A DNA stretch of 43,404 nt from positions 1 through 43,404 of the forward strand of contig CAMOPK010000007.1 of assembly GCA_946622285.1 (NCBI GenBank), written 5' to 3'. The notes beneath the pieces were generated by a model. The model was not told the origin of the DNA. It made no database searches and saw nothing but the letters and a program-made list of their open reading frames with translations. The DNA is from an uncultured Bacillota bacterium (GTDB lineage Bacteria > Bacillota_I > Bacilli_A > RF39 > UBA660). Shown here in pieces: positions 40,384-43,404 of the stretch (position 1 is the stretch's first letter; every line of letters starts with the position of its first letter). The translations under genes and the position numbers were made by a program.

Positions 40384-41471
40384 TAATCACCCATATAATC
40401 TTTTAGCTTACGAGATCTAGATGGATGACGTAATTTTCTTAATGCTTTAGCTTCAATTTGACGAATACGTTCACGAGTTACACCAAACATTTGACCAACT
40501 TCTTCTAATGTACGTGATTTACCATCTTCAAGACCAAAACGCAAACGAATTACTTTTTCTTCTCTTTCAGTTAAAGTCAAGAGAACTTCAGCAATTTCAT
40601 CTTTTAACATTTCGTTTGTTGCATATTCTTCTGGACTAACATTGCGTTCATCTTTAATGAAATCTCCAAGATGTGAATCATCTTCTTCGCCAATAGGAGT
40701 TTCTAATGATACTGGTTCTTGACTAATTTTATAAATTTCACGAACTTTTTCAACAGACATTCCCATTTTCTTAGCAAGTTCATCTTCACTTGGTTCACGA
40801 TTAAGTTCAAGTGTTAATTGACGTTGAATACGTGATAGTTTATTGATTGTTTCAACCATATGTACTGGAACACGTATGGTTCTAGCTTGATCGGCTATGG
40901 CACGAGTGATAGCCTGACGAATCCACCATGTTGCATATGTAGAGAATTTATATCCTTTAGTAACATCGAATTTTTCAACAGCCTTCATAAGGCCAATATT
41001 ACCTTCTTGGATAAGATCTAAGAATTGCATTCCACGTCCAACATATCTTTTTGCAATTGAAACAACAAGACGTAAGTTAGCCTCTGCTAAAGTCGTCTTA
41101 GCCATTTCATCACCTGCACTAATACGATCAGCTAATTCAAGTTCTTCATCCATTGTTAAAAGTTTTATTTGACCAATTTCTTTTAAATACATACGAACTG
41201 GATCATTGATAGTTAAATCCTTAGTTAATGTATTATCATCAAGTAAAATTTTATCAACATGTGATTCTCCACCACCATTAGCTTCATCCTCTGAAACAAC
41301 AGCAATATTATTTTCATTGAAAAGATTGTAAAGTTCATCTAAGGCATCACCATCAAGTTCCAAACCCTTAAGTTCTACTACTAACTCTTCATAAGTAATA
41401 AATCCTTTTTCTTTACCTTTTTTTACAAGTTCTTCTTTTCTTTGATCAAAAGTTTTAATTTCGTTAATCAT
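40383..41471 (-). CDS. rpoD: Primary RNA polymerase sigma factor (SigA/RpoD)
   Basis: This 362-residue vegetative sigma factor directs RNA polymerase to TTGACA/TATAAT promoters, many of which are visible in this window. A short region 1.1 is followed by [11 protein letters not shown] (region 1.2). Region 2 has Leu-Ile-Gln-Glu-Gly-Asn-Ile-Gly-Leu and Tyr-Ala-Thr-Trp-Trp-Ile-Arg-Gln-Ala. Region 4 ends with the helix-turn-helix [12 protein letters not shown]. The size matches SigA of Bacillota (about 370), without the large non-conserved insert of proteobacteria. It starts eight bases inside the dnaG end with GGGGAGAG as ribosome-binding site. Confidence 0.96.
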   Translation of the reverse strand: MINEIKTFDQRKEELVKKGKEKGFITYEELVVELKGLELDGDALDELYNLFNENNIAVVSEDEANGGGESHVDKILLDDNTLTKDLTINDPVRMYLKEIGQIKLLTMDEELELADRISAGDEMAKTTLAEANLRLVVSIAKRYVGRGMQFLDLIQEGNIGLMKAVEKFDVTKGYKFSTYATWWIRQAITRAIADQARTIRVPVHMVETINKLSRIQRQLTLELNREPSEDELAKKMGMSVEKVREIYKISQEPVSLETPIGEEDDSHLGDFIKDERNVSPEEYATNEMLKDEIAEVLLTLTEREEKVIRLRFGLEDGKSRTLEEVGQMFGVTRERIRQIEAKALRKLRHPSRSRKLKDYMGD

Positions 41472-43203
41472 TTTTCTCTCCCCTTGACTTTAATTCAGTT
41501 AATTTTCTTAATTTTTCTTTTTTAGTGGCTAAATCAGTATCTTTTTCTATTTCTTTTTCTATTCGATTGCGTTCTCTTTCTAAGCTAAAGCCACTAATAG
41601 CTTCTAAAGAGGCATCAATCTTTTCGTCAGTAACTGTATCTTTCATATTTAAAACAGAATCAAGTATTTTTACTAATTCTTCATTATCGATTCTTGATAT
41701 ATATGTATAAAAATCTGCAACATCAAACGTATTATTATGTTCTTCATAGAAATAACGAATTTTATTTGCAAGAGCACGATAATTATCATCAGGTAAAATG
41801 ATAACTTTCTTCATGTATTTTTTAATCGCCATCACTGAATTTAACATATAAAATATTAAATTACGTTCTTCTTTTTCATATTTATCATAATGAGGTTCCT
41901 CACGTAAAACACGTTTTGGTTTTTCTTCTTTTTTAACCAGTTTACTTCTAAGTAAATCCTCATCTATGCCTGATTCATTAACAAGTTTTTTTAATGTTAC
42001 TTCACGTAATATATCATCATCTATACGATTCAATTCTTTTAAGCATTCATTAATATACTTAGCAAGTTCCGTTGGATCATCTAAATTATTAGTTGCTCGC
42101 ATATGCTGCATCTTAAATTCCATTACATTGAGTGGATTTTCTAACTTCTCCATGAACTTATCTTTGCCATATTTTCTAATGTAATCATCTGGATCTAAAT
42201 TTTCTTCTAAACGTACAACCTTTGGAGTAACTCCAACATTAGCAAGTTCCTCAATACAACTTATAGTTGCTTTTTCACCAGCAGCATCACCATCAAATAA
42301 AAGAATTATGTTTGGAGCTAATTTTTTTAATAAATTAGCATGATTTCTTGTAATCGCCGTACCCATTGAAGCAACAACATTAGTAACTCCAATTGTATAA
42401 GCACGAATTACATCCATAAATCCTTCCATGATAATGACTGTTTTGCTTAAACGACATGCATCTTTAGCGCGATGATAATTATATAGAATTTCACCCTTTT
42501 TAAAGATTTCAGTTTCTCTTGTATTTATATATTTACTAGTATCACTAGTATCATAAATACGACCACTAAAACCTACTGTCTTGCCTTCTAAATTATCAAG
42601 TGGAAACATAATACGATTACTATATATATCATGCATTCCTCGCCCGTTTTGAACAATTAATCCACTTTTAAGAATATCGGCATTTTTAAATTCTTTTTTT
42701 ATAAAAATATTTGTTAAAACATCATTTTTAATTAAAGAAAGGCCTATCCCAAATTCTTTAATAATATCTTCATTTATGTCACGTTTTGCTAAATATTCTT
42801 TAGCTTTAGTTCCATACTCGCTATTTAAATTATTTTGGTATGTTTTTTTAGCTATATCGTACATCTCATATAAATCACTATTAACAACTTTTTTAGATTT
42901 AATAGAACTTAGATTTACATCTATACCACCTTTATCAGCAACTTTTTTAACTGCATCCATAAATGATAGATTCTCATAGTCCATAATAAACTTAAATACA
43001 TTTCCTGTTGCTCCACAAGAAAAGCAAGTATAAATTTGCAAATCAGGAGTAACACTCATACTAGGAGAATGATCATCATGAAATGGACAAACACCAAAGT
43101 AATTTCTTCCTCTTTGAGTTAAAGGAACATATTCGGAGATGATATCTACAATATTAACACTTTTTCTAATTTCTTCAATTTTAGAATTATCAAGCGTTGG
43201 CAT
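41464..43203 (-). CDS. dnaG: DNA primase DnaG
   Basis: This 579-residue primase makes RNA primers at the replication fork. An N-terminal zinc-binding domain has Cys39-Pro-Phe-His42 and Cys60-Phe-Ser-Cys63. The catalytic core contains the Toprim blocks Ile-Ile-Met-Glu-Gly-Phe-Met-Asp-Val near 257-265 and Leu-Phe-Asp-Gly-Asp-Ala-Ala-Gly-Glu near 306-314. The C-terminal helicase-binding region is helical and charged. Length is normal. ATG follows TAGGAG, about ten bases away. It heads the dnaG-rpoD-trmK transcript. Confidence 0.96.
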   Translation of the reverse strand: MPTLDNSKIEEIRKSVNIVDIISEYVPLTQRGRNYFGVCPFHDDHSPSMSVTPDLQIYTCFSCGATGNVFKFIMDYENLSFMDAVKKVADKGGIDVNLSSIKSKKVVNSDLYEMYDIAKKTYQNNLNSEYGTKAKEYLAKRDINEDIIKEFGIGLSLIKNDVLTNIFIKKEFKNADILKSGLIVQNGRGMHDIYSNRIMFPLDNLEGKTVGFSGRIYDTSDTSKYINTRETEIFKKGEILYNYHRAKDACRLSKTVIIMEGFMDVIRAYTIGVTNVVASMGTAITRNHANLLKKLAPNIILLFDGDAAGEKATISCIEELANVGVTPKVVRLEENLDPDDYIRKYGKDKFMEKLENPLNVMEFKMQHMRATNNLDDPTELAKYINECLKELNRIDDDILREVTLKKLVNESGIDEDLLRSKLVKKEEKPKRVLREEPHYDKYEKEERNLIFYMLNSVMAIKKYMKKVIILPDDNYRALANKIRYFYEEHNNTFDVADFYTYISRIDNEELVKILDSVLNMKDTVTDEKIDASLEAISGFSLERERNRIEKEIEKDTDLATKKEKLRKLTELKSRGEKND

Positions 43204-43299
43204 TAAAAAATCACACTCCTAATAATAATATACGATAAAAGTTTTTAATTTCCTTTTTTTTGATGAAAATTTTTTGATTTTTTTTAAAATTTCTCGTTT

Positions 43300-43328
43300 A
43301 TGCTATCACAAGTACCAATATAAGTCAA
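43300..43328 (-). promoter_or_regulatory. Promoter of the dnaG-rpoD-trmK operon
   Basis: On the minus strand TTGACT (43323-43328), 17 bases, TAGCAT (43300-43305) extended by TGA. It predicts a leader of about 90 bases that is very A/T-rich, without an obvious structured RNA. Confidence 0.72.
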
Positions 43329-43330
43329 AT

Positions 43331-43354
43331 AAAAAATGGCTTTCACCCTATTTT
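43331..43354 (-). terminator. Possible weak terminator upstream of dnaG
   Basis: On the minus strand AAAATAGG pairs with CCATTTT (one bulged A) around a seven-base loop and runs into Ts. It would end a gene entering from beyond the right edge. Confidence 0.35.
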
Positions 43355-43356
43355 AA

Positions 43357-43404
43357 TTATTTTAGTTTCATACAAATTGATTTAACATCTAAAAACTTAA
43401 TAAT
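43357..43404 (-). CDS. Possible C-terminal end of an upstream gene (partial)
   Basis: Fifteen sense codons open from the window edge end in TAA at 43357-43359; the other two minus frames are closed early. A possible terminator follows. The fragment is too short to assign. In many Bacillota recO, glyS or a yqfL-type gene precedes dnaG, but nothing seen here identifies it. Confidence 0.3.
   Translation of the reverse strand: MIKFLDVKSICMKLK

Noticed and set aside
43204-43299. A structured leader or riboswitch before dnaG
   Set aside because: The stretch is almost pure A/T with no stable stem that I can see.
1-43404. Mycoplasma-type genetic code (TGA as Trp), suggested by the high A/T content
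   Set aside because: TGA terminates several genes exactly at ATGA overlaps with the next start, and conserved Trp residues (for example WCPAC) use TGG.

Overview
The window reads as one contiguous piece of chromosome from an AT-rich, walled member of the Bacillota, probably an uncultured gut-type Bacilli/Erysipelotrichia relative (inference). The evidence is the dnaG-rpoD-trmK order, RecD2, a YlbL-type Lon/PDZ protease, a CpsC/D/B tyrosine-kinase module, MurE and two peptidoglycan hydrolases. TGA is a stop codon here: several ATGA overlaps join one gene's TGA to the next gene's ATG, and Trp is TGG, so this is not the mycoplasma code. Every gene except the pilus ATPase lies on the minus strand. 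Genes are packed tightly, and many stop codons sit inside the terminator hairpin.

Layout, left to right. 1-2149: an operon of cysteine desulfurase, pentapeptide-repeat protein, thioredoxin-like protein and an exported CxxC protein cut by the window edge. 2235-3608: murE alone. 3664-7071: a large secreted glucosaminidase with SH3 and Ig-like domains. 7145-7609: an unknown protein behind a near-consensus promoter. 7689-9890: recD2. 9957-11191: three small two-helix VirB2-like membrane proteins. 11254-15263: operon cpsC-cpsD-cpsB-sortase-unknown membrane protein. 15342-19907: operon of a giant Ig-bearing prepilin, a dockerin protein and a membrane-anchored cohesin protein. 20011-28485: five tandem membrane-tethered proteins with one N-terminal design, four ending in an alpha/beta-hydrolase and one in a beta-lactamase-like domain. 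28529-30371: folD and ylbL. 30458-32756: two more prepilin-like proteins. 32849-34186 (+): the assembly ATPase. 34226-39620: operon of pilus platform, prepilin peptidase, an HExxH protein and an NlpC/P60 enzyme on the same tether design. 39739-43203: operon dnaG-rpoD-trmK.

The most interesting part is roughly 15.3-39.6 kb. A minimal type IV pilus/type II secretion-like machine (ATPase, platform, prepilin peptidase, three prepilin-like proteins, two of them very large) is interleaved with six outward-facing, Ig-stalked enzymes and an adjacent cohesin-dockerin pair. I infer a surface apparatus in which pseudopili, tethered hydrolases and a cohesin anchor work together at the envelope, perhaps on host or dietary esters and glycans. 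The parts are read from sequence; the cooperation is inference, and housekeeping genes (folD, ylbL) are interspersed.

No tRNA, rRNA, CRISPR array, insertion sequence or prophage was seen. No gene-free stretch exceeds about 200 bases.
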